A stretch of 64,000 nt of DNA from Bilabrum cf. latius (GCA_965178125.1 OZ237735.1:496001-560000); one strand, 5' to 3'. Shown: positions 36,257-48,351, numbered from the stretch's first letter. Notes: generated from the letters alone by a model not told the origin. Numbers and translations: made by a program.

Positions 36257-39200
36257 ATGGCTTCGATCGAAAGTCTTTCCAGAGCACTTCGAGAGGATAG
36301 TAGTGATGATGAAGAAGCTGACTATGAGTTAGGCCATCGGGAAGCAACTGGACGAGAATGGATGAGCCAAGAGAGGCTCCCAGTGCGAGGCATTGACGGA
36401 CGGGTTAGAACAGCGGACCAACTTGCTGCATCAAAGGATAGGGCGTCCGCTCTCACATCAGGGAAAGAAATTCGACCGTTCTCTGGTATGACTGCTGCAT
36501 CTGCAGATTCTTCTAGCCAATCAGAAGTCGATTCTGATGATGAAGACTCTGAGGCTGCACAGCCTCGGCGCTTGCGCGAGGATATCAAGGATGCAGTTTC
36601 CTCTGGCAGAACGGCAGGGCAGTCTGAGCCATCCACTTAGTTCAGTTGGCACCGTTTAGCAGCATCCGATCGCGCTCGCTTGAGACACCAAGCGAAGCTC
36701 AGAATCGCGGGCCTTTGCGAGGCCCTTGTGGCAGATCCCGAAACGTCCGTCTTGGCGCCCAAACCGCCAGCTCCAGACGCAAGCGGGGACATCAAACGCA
36801 AACGCAAGAAGCGAAAGAGTCCCATCGTGCAGCTGCAAGCCTTCTGCGCCACAGATGACCCGGTCGTTCGGTCGCTCGCGCTGGCCTCGACCCTTGCAGT
36901 GATGCAGGACATCCTCCCGGGGTACCGGATCAGGCCGCCCACGCAGGCAGATCTAGAGGAGCAAAAACTGTCCAAGGACGTCCGAAGCGCATGGAAGTTT
37001 GAGCGCGCCCTCTTGGACGCGTACGAAAGCTACCTGTCGGCGCTGGGTGCCTGCATCGAGCTGCACCCTTCGGGCAAGGGCAAGCTGAGGAGAGATGCGG
37101 CGCTGAGCTTCAAAGGGGCCAAGCGACCGTCCTACAGATTGAGCTACGGTCCGAAGGCGCAACGCACCGTTGCGCTGACCGCCACGAAATGCCTGTGTGA
37201 ATTGCTCCAGTCGCACTAGCACTTCAATCACTCAGAGCTTGTGGTGAAGGCAGCAGTCGGGCTTGGAGACTGCGGGGAGCCCGAACTGGAGTCCCTGGCC
37301 CACGCAGCGATCAGGGAGATGTTTTCTATGGATCCCACCGGCTATGCATCCTCAGAGGCGGCGGAGGCCATCAGCAAGCGAGTCAAGAAGCGTGGGCCAC
37401 GCGTGAGTCTCGGTTTGCTTGATACGCTGGGCAAGCTGCGCATCCGCCGGCTGATTGCGGATGACAAAGCAGCCCGCCGCAAGAAAGACTAGCAAGAGGA
37501 CGGCGCGGGGTAGCGCCGCCCAGACAATGACGAGGTGGAAATCGCGCTTAAGGCCATGGATGCGGACGAGCGGCAGCTCCGAAAGCAGGCGAACGAGAAG
37601 GCGCTCAAAGCGGCCGTCACCGCCCTCTTCCGCCTGCTCAAGCACCCCAAGGGGACCAGCGTGCTTGGCCCAGTCCTGAACGCCCTTGGTCGATTCGTTC
37701 ACCTAATCGATGTCGAGGTGGCGGGCGATGTGCTGGCTGCTCTGCAGGACCTAACCGACAGAGCCACGCTTCCAGCAGTGGAGAGGGCCATCGCGGAGGG
37801 CGGCTTGTCAACAGGTGAAGACGGTGCTGGCGGTGAAACCGAAGGCATCCAAGCAGAAATCGATGCCGAGAGCAAGAAGGTCGCTGCTTTCGCCGCCGGG
37901 TCTTCGTCTGACTTGCAGGACGATCGAAGCGGCGCTGTGCTCAACGCAGATGAGCTGGCAGTGGTGCAGGACGGCGCAGGCGAGGCGAAAGCCAGGGTTC
38001 GCCGAGGGTCCAAGAAGCAGAGGGTTGGGAGGAGGCAGCACGTTTTGCTGAACGAGCAGCCCCTGGGACGCCTGCCTGTCCCGATCACGGTGGATCCAAC
38101 TGTCGCGATGGAGCTCGTGAGTGCTGCTGCGTGGATCATCGCAGGGCCTGGTTCGAGCCTCGGCATCGACAGCTCAACATTCAGCACCTTCCTGTATCGG
38201 TCCATGATGGCTGTTCCTAGCGGTGGCAAGAAAGCAGTGGGTAGCGCCTGCCGAGCCATCGCGCTGCAGCTGCTCAAGCGGCGTGAGCCAGACCCACAGG
38301 TATCTGCATCCTTCGCCAAGCGATGTCTTGTGATCTCCATGCAGGTGGATACGCGAAGCCAGGCTGCTCTCATCCAGCTGTTCCGACAGCTGGTTGGGTC
38401 ATACACAGAGTTGGAGCAGGTTCTGGATCGAGTTCAAGACAGGGTGCAGGGCGGGACGTACCAGATCGACGGCATGTCGCTGGAGAAATGCGCAGGGCTT
38501 GCAGCGCCAACGTTCGAGCTGGCCGATCTTGCTGTGCGATCTTGGCACCCAGCCATCCGGAAATACGCGATAGAGGCTCTGTCTAGGGCCGTGGTCTCGC
38601 CGGCTCATGCCCCGGTCGAGGTGATCAAGAGCGCCTCTCTGCAGATCCCCGACGGAGAGTGCGGGTTCGCTGGCATTCCGCCGGCAGCTTCCAAGGACGT
38701 GAGATTCGCCGATGTGGTGACGTCAGTGTCTGCCAGCGAGGTACCGAGCTGCACTCTGGCTTCTCGCTCTGAAGATGACTTGGCGCTGTACGAAGTTGAT
38801 GTGCCGGGGCTGAGCGCTGTTGGCAAGGACACCCTCGATGCAATCGACCGCTTGGCAGCTGGCAGCCCGTCTGCTTTCTTCTCCGGGTCTCCAGCTTATG
38901 CAGCAGCAGCAGCATGCACTGATCAAGCGTATTGGATTTCGCAAGAGGACGAGGATGCTCTGCTTGATGTGCTTGAGCCTATCGTTGCAACAGGAGCTTC
39001 TGTGCAGCAAACTGGTGCAGCGCTTTCGACGGTTGGTTCTGGTGCAAGCTCGGAGGATGCATCAGGCGCAGCCAATGGTAGTCAGAGACCTCAACTTGGT
39101 AAGCGAAAGAGAGGGTCACAAGCGAACTCGAGCTCCCCGGGTGGAACGGTTTACTCCGGCGCTAGTTCGGCAGGCACAGGCAATTCAGAAGGTGGCAAGG

Positions 39201-39550
39201 ATCGGGCAGCTACTGCGAGGGCGGGCAAAGCTCGCCGGGAAAAGGCGAGGAAGAGGAGGCGCAAGGAGGGAATCAAATAGTCTGCTGGCCCTCCCGCGAC
39301 TGTAGATGTCTACAAGTCCAAGCTGGCTGAGAAGTATGGCAAGCAGAAGCACAAGTGGGCTGGCTCTGTCGGCAAGCTGGGGAACACCAAGTCGTCGATT
39401 ATGGCCCCCGGGGTTGGTGCCATTGCGCGTTCCGCGCTGACGTCGGACGCCGGGAAACCCAGGCGGCGCAAGGCCTCCAAGGCAGAGAGGCTGCAGCAGA
39501 GGATCGCAGTGATGAAGGCAGGGCGCGATGCCATGCGGTATGGTACCTGA
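36257..39550 (+). CDS. NOC3: NOC3, nucleolar complex protein for 60S subunit biogenesis
   Basis: Single frame of 1,097 residues; ATG in strong context (ccaccATGg), TGA stop, TAG codons read through at 36638, 37217, 37490, 37511 and 39278. NOC3 pairs with NOC2 in late nucleolar pre-60S particles and also has a replication-initiation role in yeast. The NOC3 signature is clear: VRSLALASTLAVMQDILPGY followed by RIRPPTQADLEEQKLSKDVR and WKFERALLDAYESYL. HFNHSE follows, then the CBF-type domain with CLVISMQVDTRSQAALIQLF and RSWHPAIRKYAIEALS. An acidic N-terminus (EDSSDDEEADYE) and a basic C-terminus (KARREKARKRRRKEG) fit a nucleolar protein. It is longer than yeast NOC3, mainly through linkers. Ends 47 bp from the convergent ABCF1 gene. 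Confidence 0.86.
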
Positions 39551-39597
39551 ACACGAGACGCAGTTCCATTGAGAGCTTCTTCACTGTTTCGCATCAC

Positions 39598-42500
39598 TCA
39601 TTTCGCAAGCCCTTTCAACGTCTTCTAGGCAGCAGTGTACTGCCCCTTGACCCTGAGCACTTTGGCCTTCGACGCCTCGAATACCTTCTCCGCCTCTGCC
39701 AGCTCGGCCTTCAGCGCCTCGCTAGCCTCGACCAACTTGGCAGCAGTCTCTTGCAGCTTACCGTCACCGGGGGCGCGCTTCGCACGGAAGTTGGCCATCT
39801 GAGCGTCCTTGCTGCGAGCCTCAGAGTCAGCCTTCAGCCTTTGCAGCGCCTCCTTCTGCTTCTTAAAAGCGCCCGCTAGCTACGTCAGCTCAGCCTTGAG
39901 CTCCTCCACAATGACTTTCACCGGCTTGGCTGGCTGATCGGCCGCGACAGGAGAGGCACTCGCACCGCCGGCGGCTCCACCGCGCGCTGCTGCCGCGCCG
40001 TCATCAGCAGCAGCTACTGCCGCAGATACGGCAGCGCTGTCCTCCTTGGCCTTGGCGACCTTCTCATCTCTCTCCATCATCTTCTTGCGCATCTCAATCA
40101 CCTTTCTCCGCTCCCTCATGCGCCTCTCCTCCTCAGCAGCCTTCCTAAACTCGCTGTCGTCGGTACGCAAGGCCTCAAGCAAGCGGTCCTTGTACCCTTC
40201 CAGGTCTTCGGGAAGCTTCCGCACGCCTCGGTTGCCGGGAACCTCCCACAGCTCGCATTTGCAGAGCTCAATGAGCCTAACGTCGTGCGTGACGAGAACA
40301 ACGCCGCCGCCGTAGGTGTTGATGGCGTCTGCGAGAGCGTCGATCGACTCCATGTCCAGGTGGTTGGTTGGCTCGTCGAAGAAAATCACGTGCATACCCA
40401 TGAAGCTGAGGTCGGCAAACACCACTCGGGCCTTCTATCCACCCGACAGGTCCCTGAACGGGATCTTGTGCGCGTGGCTCTCCAGTCCGAATCGCCCCAG
40501 CCGAGCACGAGCCTCACGCTCGGGCTTGTTGTACCTCTGTCCGAGCCACTCCGCCGGGGACATATCCACCTATCTCATGTCGACGAAATTGTCAACAAAG
40601 TGCTGCGAGTACCGACCGATGCGAAGGAACCGATTGTGGATCACCTCGCCCTCCAGCGGATCGATCTCCTTCATCATCAGGCGCAGCAAGGTCGTCTTGC
40701 CAACGCCATTGGGACCCACGATTGTAGCACGCGTGGTTTGATCGATGCCGATGTTGACGTTGTGGAACAACATGTCCTCATCGGTTGGAGGTGTCGTAGT
40801 TCCGTCCAGATGCCTCTTGGGGTACCCAAAGCAGACGTCACGCATCTCAATAACCTGGGAAGACAGGTCCTCACACTCGCCAAAGTCGAAGCGAACCATA
40901 TACTCTTGCGGTCTCTCCATCAGCGTCGGGCCCGCGGCACTGGTGGCTATGCTGGTGGTTGGTCCGTCATCTCCTCCGGCCTTGTCGCTTTTGCGCACTC
41001 GGCTGGCAACGGCTGCCTCAGCCTCTGCCCGCGACTTGCCAGACCGCAGCATCTGGCTGAGCTGCTTCTGCTGCTGATCGAACATGGTCTTCATCTTATC
41101 CAGATTTTGCCTGTACATGATCTTGAACTTCTCGAAGCCGCCTTCGTAGTACTTGAGCTTCTTGTGGTCCAGGTGGATGATGTGCGTCACTACGCTGTCG
41201 AGGAAGTCCTGGTCGTGAGAAACAACCAGCAGGGTATTGCGCCAGCCCTGCAAGTAGTCGTTAAGCCACAGAACAGCATTCAGATCCAAGTGGTTCGTGG
41301 GCTCATCCAGCATCAGCAGAGTTGGTTGCACGAAGAGAGCTCGCGCTAGGGAAATACGCATGCGCCACCCACCCGAGAAATGCTTAGTCGGTTGGTCTTG
41401 CATCGTGCGAGTGAAACCTAGTCCGTTGAGAATCTTTCTGGCCTCAGCTTCGGCGCTCTGTACCCTGGACCCCTGAATCTCGTCGTCAATCTCTTGTTGC
41501 TTCTCCAGCACGAACGTCTGCGTGGCATCCGCCGACATCACCTTGCTCTTACCCTTCTTGGTGCCACCGCCGCGGAGGAGAGGGTCCTCCAAAACGGGCA
41601 ACTGCGACCGAGCTGCGTTTGCCATGGGGCTGTCCTTGCCGTACTACTTGATGATCGATTCAATGGCCCTAGTTGCGCCGAGGAACGCTGCAGAGCCATC
41701 GCCCTCGGACTCAAGGGCGCCCTGCAGCATCGGTCCCATTGCCAGCAGCTCAAGCCGGCGCTGATCAGCAGAAAGCACTGCCTCGATAGCTGGTGTCATG
41801 TCCGCCTTCACCTCCTGCTCGACATAGAGCATGTCGATGGATTTCGGGATGCTCAGCCGACCTCGCGCCATGAGCTTCAGCAGTGTGGATTTGCCCTGCC
41901 CGTTTGGACCAACCACCCCGTACCTGTTCCCATGCGTAAGATGCAGTTCCGCGTCGTCAAACAACCTCTTGGAGCCCACTGAAACACTAAACTTCTCGAT
42001 CCTGACGTCTCTAGAGTGTTCAAGGAACGCCTCATCGACACCTACCTGATCACACACGAAGTTAGCTAGTTCGTCCAGCTTGCTAGCATTTCTTGCAGCA
42101 CGTTGCTTCGAATTGCCGAGCAGCTTGTCCCTAAACTTGGAATACTCCTTGCGTTCCTTATTCGACAGCTTTTTGCCGGCCTTGGCATTGCGCACCGCGC
42201 TGAGCAGCACGGGGTTATCCTCTTGCGCCGCAAGCTCCTCTTCGTCCATCTCTTCTTCAAAGTCCTCCGATGTTAAGTGGATCGCAGCGGACGCAGCTGC
42301 CGCCTCCCGTTCGCGCTCTGCAGCCTCATCATCAACATCACCACCGGCACCAGACATAGCCGGACGACTGGGCTCACCAGCTGAAATATCATCCTCATCA
42401 TCGTCTTCAGGTGCCGCCCGAGAAGCGGACCCATCCTCCTCATCGTCGCTGTCCACGGCTCCACGCTTGCCCTTGCCCTTCTTCCCCTTGCCCTTCTTCC

Positions 42501-44877
42501 CCTTCCCCTTGCCCTTCCCGCGCTTGCCAGCCCCCGCATCCTCATCCTCCTCATCATCATCACTGTCCAGCGTCAAGGCCCCGCCCTTTCGACGGCCAGA
42601 CAGCATGCTCACGTCGTCACTGTCTTCATCATCGTCGCTGTCCACGGCTCCACGCTTGCCCTTGCCCTTCTTCCCCTTCCCCTTGCCCTTCTTCCCCTTC
42701 CCCTTGCCCTTCCCGCGCTTGCCAGCCCCCGCATCCTCATCCTCCTCATCATCCTCTTCGGGTGCCGCCCGAGAAGCGGACCCATCCTCATCATCGTCGC
42801 TGTCCACGGCTCCACGCTTGCCCTTGCCGCGCTTCCCCTTGCCCTTCTTCCCCTTCCCCTTGCCCTTCCCGCGCTTGCCAGCCCCCGCACCCTCATCCTC
42901 CTCATCATCCTCTTCGGGTGCCGCCCGAGAAGCGGACCCATCCTCATCATCGTCGCTGTCCACGGCTCCACGCTTGCCCTTGCCGCGCTTCCCCTTGCCC
43001 TTCTTCCCCTTCCCCTTGCCCTTGCCCTTCCCGCGCTTGCCAGCCCCCGCATCCTCATCCTCCTCATCATCGTCACTGTCCAGCGTCAAGGCCCCGCCCT
43101 TTCGACGGCCAGACAGCATGCTCACGTCGTCACTGTCTTCATCATCGTCGCTGTCCACGGCTCCACGCTTGCCCTTCCCGCGCTTGCCCTTGCCCTTCTT
43201 CCCCTTCCCCTTGCCCTTCCCGCGCTTGCCAGCCCCCGCATCCTCATCCTCCTCATCATCGTCACTGTCCAGCGTCAAGGCCCCGCCCTTTCGACGGCCA
43301 GACAGCATGCTCACGTCGTCACTGTCTTCATCATCGTCGCTGTCCACGGCTCCACGCTTGCCCTTGCCCTTCTTCCCCTTGCCCTTCTTCCCCTTCCCCT
43401 TGCCCTTCCCGCGCTTGCCAGCCCCCGCATCCTCATCCTCCTCCTCATCATCGTCACTGTCCAGCGTCAAGGCCCCGCCCTTTCGACGGCCAGACAGCAT
43501 GCTCACGTCGTCACTATCTTCATCATCGTCGCTGTCCACGGCTCCACGCTTGCCCTTGCCCTTCTTCCCCTTGCCCTTCTTCCCCTTCCCCTTGCCCTTC
43601 CCGCGCTTGCCAGCCCCCGCATCCTCATCCTCCTCATCATCGTCACTGTCCAGCGTCAAGGCCCCGCCCTTTCGACGGCCAGACAGCATGCTCACGTCGT
43701 CACTGTCTTCATCATCGTCGCTGTCCACGGCTCCACGCTTGCCCTTGCCCTTCTTCCCCTTCCCCTTGCCCTTCTTCCCCTTCCCCTTGCCCTTCCCGCG
43801 CTTGCCAGCCCCCGCATCCTCATCCTCCTCATCATCCTCTTCGGGTGCCGCCCGAGAAGCGGACCCATCCTCATCATCGTCGCTGTCCACGGCTCCACGC
43901 TTGCCCTTGCCGCGCTTCCCCTTGCCCTTCTTCCCCTTCCCCTTGCCCTTCCCGCGCTTGCCAGCCCCCGCACCCTCATCCTCCTCATCATCCTCTTCGG
44001 GTGCCGCCCGAGAAGCGGACCCATCCTCATCATCGTCGCTGTCCACGGCTCCACGCTTGCCCTTGCCGCGCTTCCCCTTGCCCTTCTTCCCCTTCCCCTT
44101 GCCCTTGCCCTTCCCGCGCTTGCCAGCCCCCGCATCCTCATCCTCCTCATCATCGTCACTGTCCAGCGTCAAGGCCCCGCCCTTTCGACGGCCAGACAGC
44201 ATGCTCACGTCGTCACTGTCTTCATCATCGTCGCTGTCCACGGCTCCACGCTTGCCCTTCCCGCGCTTGCCCTTGCCCTTCTTCCCCTTCCCCTTGCCCT
44301 TCCCGCGCTTGCCAGCCCCCGCATCCTCATCCTCCTCATCATCATCACTGTCCAGCGTCAAGGCCCCGCCCTTTCGACGGCCAGACAGCATGCTCACGTC
44401 GTCACTGTCTTCATCATCGTCGCTGTCCACGGCTCCACGCTTGCCCTTGCCCTTCTTCCCCTTCCCCTTGCCCTTCTTCCCCTTCCCCTTGCCCTTCCCG
44501 CGCTTGCCATCCCCCGCATCCTCATCCTCCTCATCATCGTCACTGTCCAGCGTCAAGGCCCCGCCCTTTCGACGGCCAGACAGCATGCTCACGTCGTCAC
44601 TGTCTTCATCATCGTCGCTGTCCACGGCTCCACGCTTGCCCTTCCCGCGCTTGCCCTTGCCCTTCTTCCCCTTCCCCTTCCCCTTGGCCGCGCCTTTACC
44701 TTTCATGTCATGCCCAGGAACTGACTTTAGGTCATCGCTATCGCTGCCATTCTCTGCTGTCGAAGGGCCTGCGACATCTACTGAATCGAGAGCAGCTTGA
44801 CGTGCAGCACGTCCTGCCGGCAAGCCGTCATCGCTGTCATCACCCCTTCGCTTTCCTTTGCTCTTTCTCTTCGGCAT
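39598..44877 (-). CDS. ABCF1: ABCF1-type ribosome-associated ABC ATPase with giant charged repeat N-terminus
   Basis: Single frame of 1,759 residues (ATG 44877, TGA 39598). ABCF1/ABC50 proteins lack membrane domains, bind ribosomes and eIF2 and act in translation. Residues about 60-830 are the charged repeat array. NBD1 follows: GVVGPNGQGKSTLLK (Walker A), FSGGWRMRISLARALF (C-loop) and LLMLDEPTNHLDLNA (Walker B). NBD2 has IVGPNGVGKTTLLR, LGRFGLESHAHKIPF, LSGG-UAG-KARVVFADL and IFFDEPTNHLDMESIDAL. The NBD2 C-loop is the best single proof that UAG is Gln, since human ABCF1 reads LSGGQKARVVFAEL. A second TAG, at the start of the NBD1 arm (41641-41643), precedes YGKDSPMANAARSQ. The C-terminal tail (about 180 residues) is a charged coiled coil. 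The long basic/acidic N-terminus echoes that of animal ABCF1 but is far larger. Confidence 0.97.
40435..40437 (-). other. Diagnostic UAG codon at the ABCF1 NBD2 C-loop glutamine
   Basis: TAG occupies the fifth position of the ABC signature LSGGQ. This residue is Gln in nearly all second NBDs of ABCF proteins. Confidence 0.9.
42390..44690 (-). repeat. 13-unit alternating-charge repeat array inside ABCF1
   Basis: Each unit pairs a basic block (KRGKGKGKGKKGKGK type) with an acidic block (AVDSDDDED). Nine A-type units (about 63 residues) add SDDVSMLSGRRKGGALTLDS; four B-type units (about 52-54 residues) add GSASRAAPEEDDEE. Order from the N-terminus is A A A B B A A A A B B A B. Unit ends vary in the number of GK dipeptides. 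Confidence 0.9.
42540..44450 (-). repeat. Higher-order duplication within the ABCF1 array
   Basis: About 830 bp at 42540-43370 recurs at 43620-44450 (offset 1,083 bp). By eye only two substitutions separate the copies, and 42609-43076 and 43692-44159 are identical. At protein level units 3-6 and 9-12 are the same run (A-B-B-A). Confidence 0.85.
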
Positions 44878-45503
44878 TCCTCAGATTCGAGCGATTGCTA
44901 CCGAGTACGTGGTTTGACGAAACTTGCGTTCTCTGGAGCAAGTGCGGAACCATTGGAAAGCTGAGATGCGCGGCGCCGAGATCACTGATCAGTGATCACT
45001 GATCAGCCCCCCGCAGCCAGAGGCCAGCGGCCAGCTCATGAGTCAAGGCCTGCTGCAGAACAGGTAGAAGCTCTCCTTTTCTTGGAATACTAAACTAACC
45101 GTCGTGTGTAATACTTTCACTTTCTCTGCCGCGGGTCAAGCTCATTCAAGTTGCAGGAACCCCTGCAACGTTTTAGTTATGCCAGCAAAGGAGTCGCTTT
45201 GCCATCCACTGTCAAAATGTAGTTCATATTTACTTGTTAGAGCACCAATGGCTGCTGCTGGTCAACCATGCTCGCGCCCGCCAATTATTTGCATCTTCAT
45301 CTTGAATAATAACACATGGGCAGTGGTGGTTGTAACCTCAAAATGATTGGTCTCCCGTCACCGTAAACTTGGCAACCTTGCTTACACGCTTGAGTTCTTC
45401 ACTCCTTTTTTCTTTGCTCTGCTTGTCAACAGCAGTGTTTTGTGAGCAGCTTCCGTATTGCTGTTAATTCCCTAAGGATTCAGCAACGGCTGTGGAGTTT
45501 CCA
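44878..45503. other. Intergenic region between ABCF1 and the MFS transporter
   Basis: 626 bp between divergent start codons, the longest head-to-head spacer here. It contains the 22-bp palindrome at 44985-45006 and AT-richer sequence around 45280-45420. No convincing gene or RNA gene was seen. Confidence 0.6.
44985..45006. repeat. Perfect 22-bp palindrome made of TGATCA units
   Basis: Three TGATCA/GTGATCAC-type palindromic cores overlap to give an exact 22-bp dyad, 108 bp upstream of the ABCF1 ATG. Could be a dimeric transcription-factor site or a cruciform. Confidence 0.75.
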
Positions 45504-47672
45504 ATGGTCGGGGAGCAGCAAACCGCGGCCACCCAATAGAAGTCCGAAGAGGACAAGCTTGCCAATGCGGCCTGGCGCTGGCAGTATTTAGCCCTCGCAT
45601 GTTCTCTTTGCCTTCTGTGCGGTGGCGCTGTTTTCGGTTTTTCCATCCTGGAAGGCCCGCTGGCGGATGCAGGTGCTTTCATTGGCGACTGCTCTGAACC
45701 CGGCTGCGATGAGCAGCGGCTCGCGATAGGAACAGTGTATACAGTCGCTAGCGTCAGTGCATTTATTTTTGCCGTGGCGATGGGCGCCATGCTGGATCGA
45801 TTTGGCCCCAAAGTTACAGTAGCGGTCTCAACTGCGGGCTTTTCCGCCGGTGCCCTGCTGGTCGCCGTTGCTCTTACCACGAAGACGTGGTGGTTGCTCT
45901 ACCCTGGGATCGGACTGTTTGGTGTCATGTCTCAAGGCATCATTGCCCCGCTAGTTCCGACTTCAAACTTGTTTCCTGGCTCCGAGGCAATGGTGATTTC
46001 GGTAATCAACGGTGCCTTTGACGGATCAGTTCTCGTGTTCCTGTGCTTGAAAGAAATTGGGGCTGCTGGGAGTAATGCCATTGGTCTCGAGGGCGCATTC
46101 TTCGTGTACGCCGGGGTGTGTGCGGCCCTGTGCGTAGCTGTAATCGCGATCCTTCCGAACCAAGTGTTCGTGCCGCACGAGATCGACGATGTGCTCAACG
46201 GAGTCATTGCCGAAAAGGTTGTGAGTAGCATGTTGTCCGAGGAAGAATCGACAAAGGCAGGATGCCAAGATTCTCCGAAGGAATAGAACTCCCCCCGAGT
46301 GGCGCCCTCCTCCGGCGGCTCGTCGGGACTAGACTCCAAGGCAGCTCCTACCCCCGGCCAACCGCAAGCAGAGCCAGCCACTCTGCTACAGCCCGTGCAC
46401 AATGTCTCAGGTAGCATCCCTTCCACCGCTCAGCGGGCCGCAGAGCCTACGGTGGGGACAGCTGCCGCCGGTGCAGCAGGCACTAGAGGAGTTGCCAGTG
46501 CGGTGACCAAGACCGACGGAGAGGAAGGGGTTCCTGAGGGGGGCCCTGAGGGGGGGGGGCCTGCCGCTGCCCCCACCGGATCGGCAGGCAGTCTTGACGG
46601 AAGTGGCAGCAGCAGGGGTGAAGGCAGCAAGTAGGGGGTGATCCAGAGCGACGAAGGGTGGGACGAGGAGGGGAACAGCGCGGCAGCGCCTAGCCAGTCG
46701 GGGTGCGAGCGCTTCCTGGAAACGATCCAGTCCCCCGTGTTCATCGGGTACGCCCTGTTCTTCGCCACCAACTCGCTGTTCTACAACTACTACTTCTTGA
46801 CGCTGGGCACGAGGCTGCAGGCCAACGCGCTGATTGCAGAGGGTGAGCCCACGGACCTGCTGGTCCTGAACGGGAGGGAGCCGGGCCCAGAGGAGCAGGC
46901 TGCTCTGGACGACGCGGCGGCCGAGGCGGGCCGGCTGCTGGACATATTCGGGATTCTGTTGCCCGCATCGGCGGTGGTTGTGTTCCTCACGGGATACATC
47001 ATGGACACCGCAGGGCTCGTGTACGCATTCTATGGCCTCGTGTGCGTGGCCGTGACCTTCCAGGCGGTTGCCATGGTACCGGACCCTCCCATGCTGCAGA
47101 TTGCGACATTCATGCTGTTCGCTGTCTTCCGCGCCTTCATGTTCGGTTCGCTAGGAACGTTCCTCATCACGGAGTTCGGGGCTGAGCTGGTGGGAAAGCT
47201 GGTCGCGGTGATCGTTCCCTTTGGAGGCCTCATCAGCCTGCTGCAGTACCCCTTGTTCCAGCAGGCCATGCAGGTCTACAAGGCGGACTTCACGGTGACC
47301 TCCGGCAGCCTGATTGGCCTCGCCGTGCTGAGCGTGGCATTCCCCATCGGGTTTGGGTACCTGCACGGCTACAAGTGCAGGTACGTCAAGCTAGAGGAGG
47401 AGAAGCAGAGGAAGGTGGAGGCCGCCAAGAAGAGGTGGGGCAGGGTTCGGGCGGCTGTGCCGCGGGGTGCCTTCCGCGGGCTTGGTCGCAAGGACATCGT
47501 GCGAGTGGTGACTGCGACCAACCTGAGCAAGACCCTCAAGGATGCCGCGGAGGAGGCACAGAGGATCGCGGCGAGTGTGGCGAAGCGTGACGACGGCGGC
47601 AACGGAGGAGGAGGCGCAGCCGACCCGGCAGGCAGCAGGGCTACGGAGGAGGGAGGGGCAGCTGGTCAGTAA
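45504..47672 (+). CDS. MFS transporter of SLC43 (LAT3)/Fmp42 type
   Basis: Single frame of 722 residues, ATG 45504, ending in TAA, one of only two TAA stops in the window. Two halves of membrane segments can be seen: LALACSLCLLCGGAVFGFS, GTVYTVASVSAFIFAVAMGA with MLDRFGPKV (MFS loop 2-3 motif), WWLLYPGIGLFGVM, and in the second half FIGYALFFATNSLFYNYYFL, FGILLPASAVVVFLTGYIMD, FRAFMFGSLGTFLITEFGAE and GSLIGLAVLSVAFPIGFGYL. The halves are separated by a hydrophilic loop of about 130 residues that contains two TAG codons (46284 and 46632); a third TAG lies near the N-terminus. The family exports or imports large neutral amino acids; the substrate here is unknown. The C-terminal cytoplasmic tail is basic, then Gly/Ala-rich. 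Confidence 0.8.
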
Positions 47673-47890
47673 GTTCTGAACTGGACGCGGAACTGGCACG
47701 CTGCCGGGGGGGAGGTGCCACGATGCTACACAAATATGGACAGTCAGGCCCTTCGCACCACATGGCTTGGCAGGGTAGCACGGGCTAAAATGGGTCATTG
47801 AACCACAAAACGGCAATTCAAACTGCAATTATACAATCCAATGATTAGCCATAAAGTTGCAAGAAGCGTTAGTTATAGTTGAGGAGGGCT

Positions 47891-48351
47891 TCAGGCCTTC
47901 TCCGTCTTCTGGATCTCCACTCCGGCTCCTGGTGCCCGGTATGCAGTGATGTAGTGCGTCACCTCGGTTGCACCGTTGGCAGCAACATGGAGCTTGTACA
48001 TTACCCCTGCGACTACCTTGGTCTGGTACTTGAGCAGGGATACGCTGGAGACATCGCCGTCGTGCTCGGCAGACACTGCTTCCGTAAGCTGCGGCGACCA
48101 GGAATTTGCACAAGCAGGAGAGACGCAAAAATGAACTCATCGAGAAACTCGTTAAAAGGTGTGATTCTCTCTATTTTTCAGCAATGCACTTCGCTGCTGC
48201 CAACGCAGCGGACATGTAGAGCACGCGAGGTTGGACTAGCCGATCTTGCAGGACATTCAGCGTGGTATCGCCTCACCACGGCATCATCGAACTGAGACTT
48301 GATCTCATCATCAGCATCACGAATATCACTCCATCCACCGGTGACTGCCAT
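47891..48351 (-). CDS. Stefin-type cystatin (cysteine protease inhibitor)
   Basis: Exons 48351-48277 and 48088-47891, 188-nt GT-AG intron in phase 0; 90 residues, the usual size for a stefin. Inhibits papain-like proteases by inserting three loops into the active site. The N-terminal glycine trunk is present (MAVTGGWSDIRDADDEI). The first hairpin reads TKVVAG where the family has QVVAG, so the hallmark Gln is Lys. The second hairpin region is TAYRAPGAG. There is no signal peptide, so it should be cytosolic, as stefins are. Without splicing neither exon is recognisable. No TAG; stop is TGA. Head-to-head with LKR/SDH, 148 bp between ATGs. Confidence 0.84.

Noticed and set aside
42080-45002. Two antisense open frames (about 860-900 codons) over the ABCF1 repeats
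   Set aside because: They are by-products of the repeat composition (no stop codons arise from the reverse of GK/DE codons) and encode only Ser/Pro/Leu or His/Cys/Pro repeats.
18944-45503. tRNA genes, in particular a CUA-anticodon tRNA, in the spacers
   Set aside because: No tRNA-like arm or box B sequence was recognised by eye; absence here says nothing about the rest of the genome.
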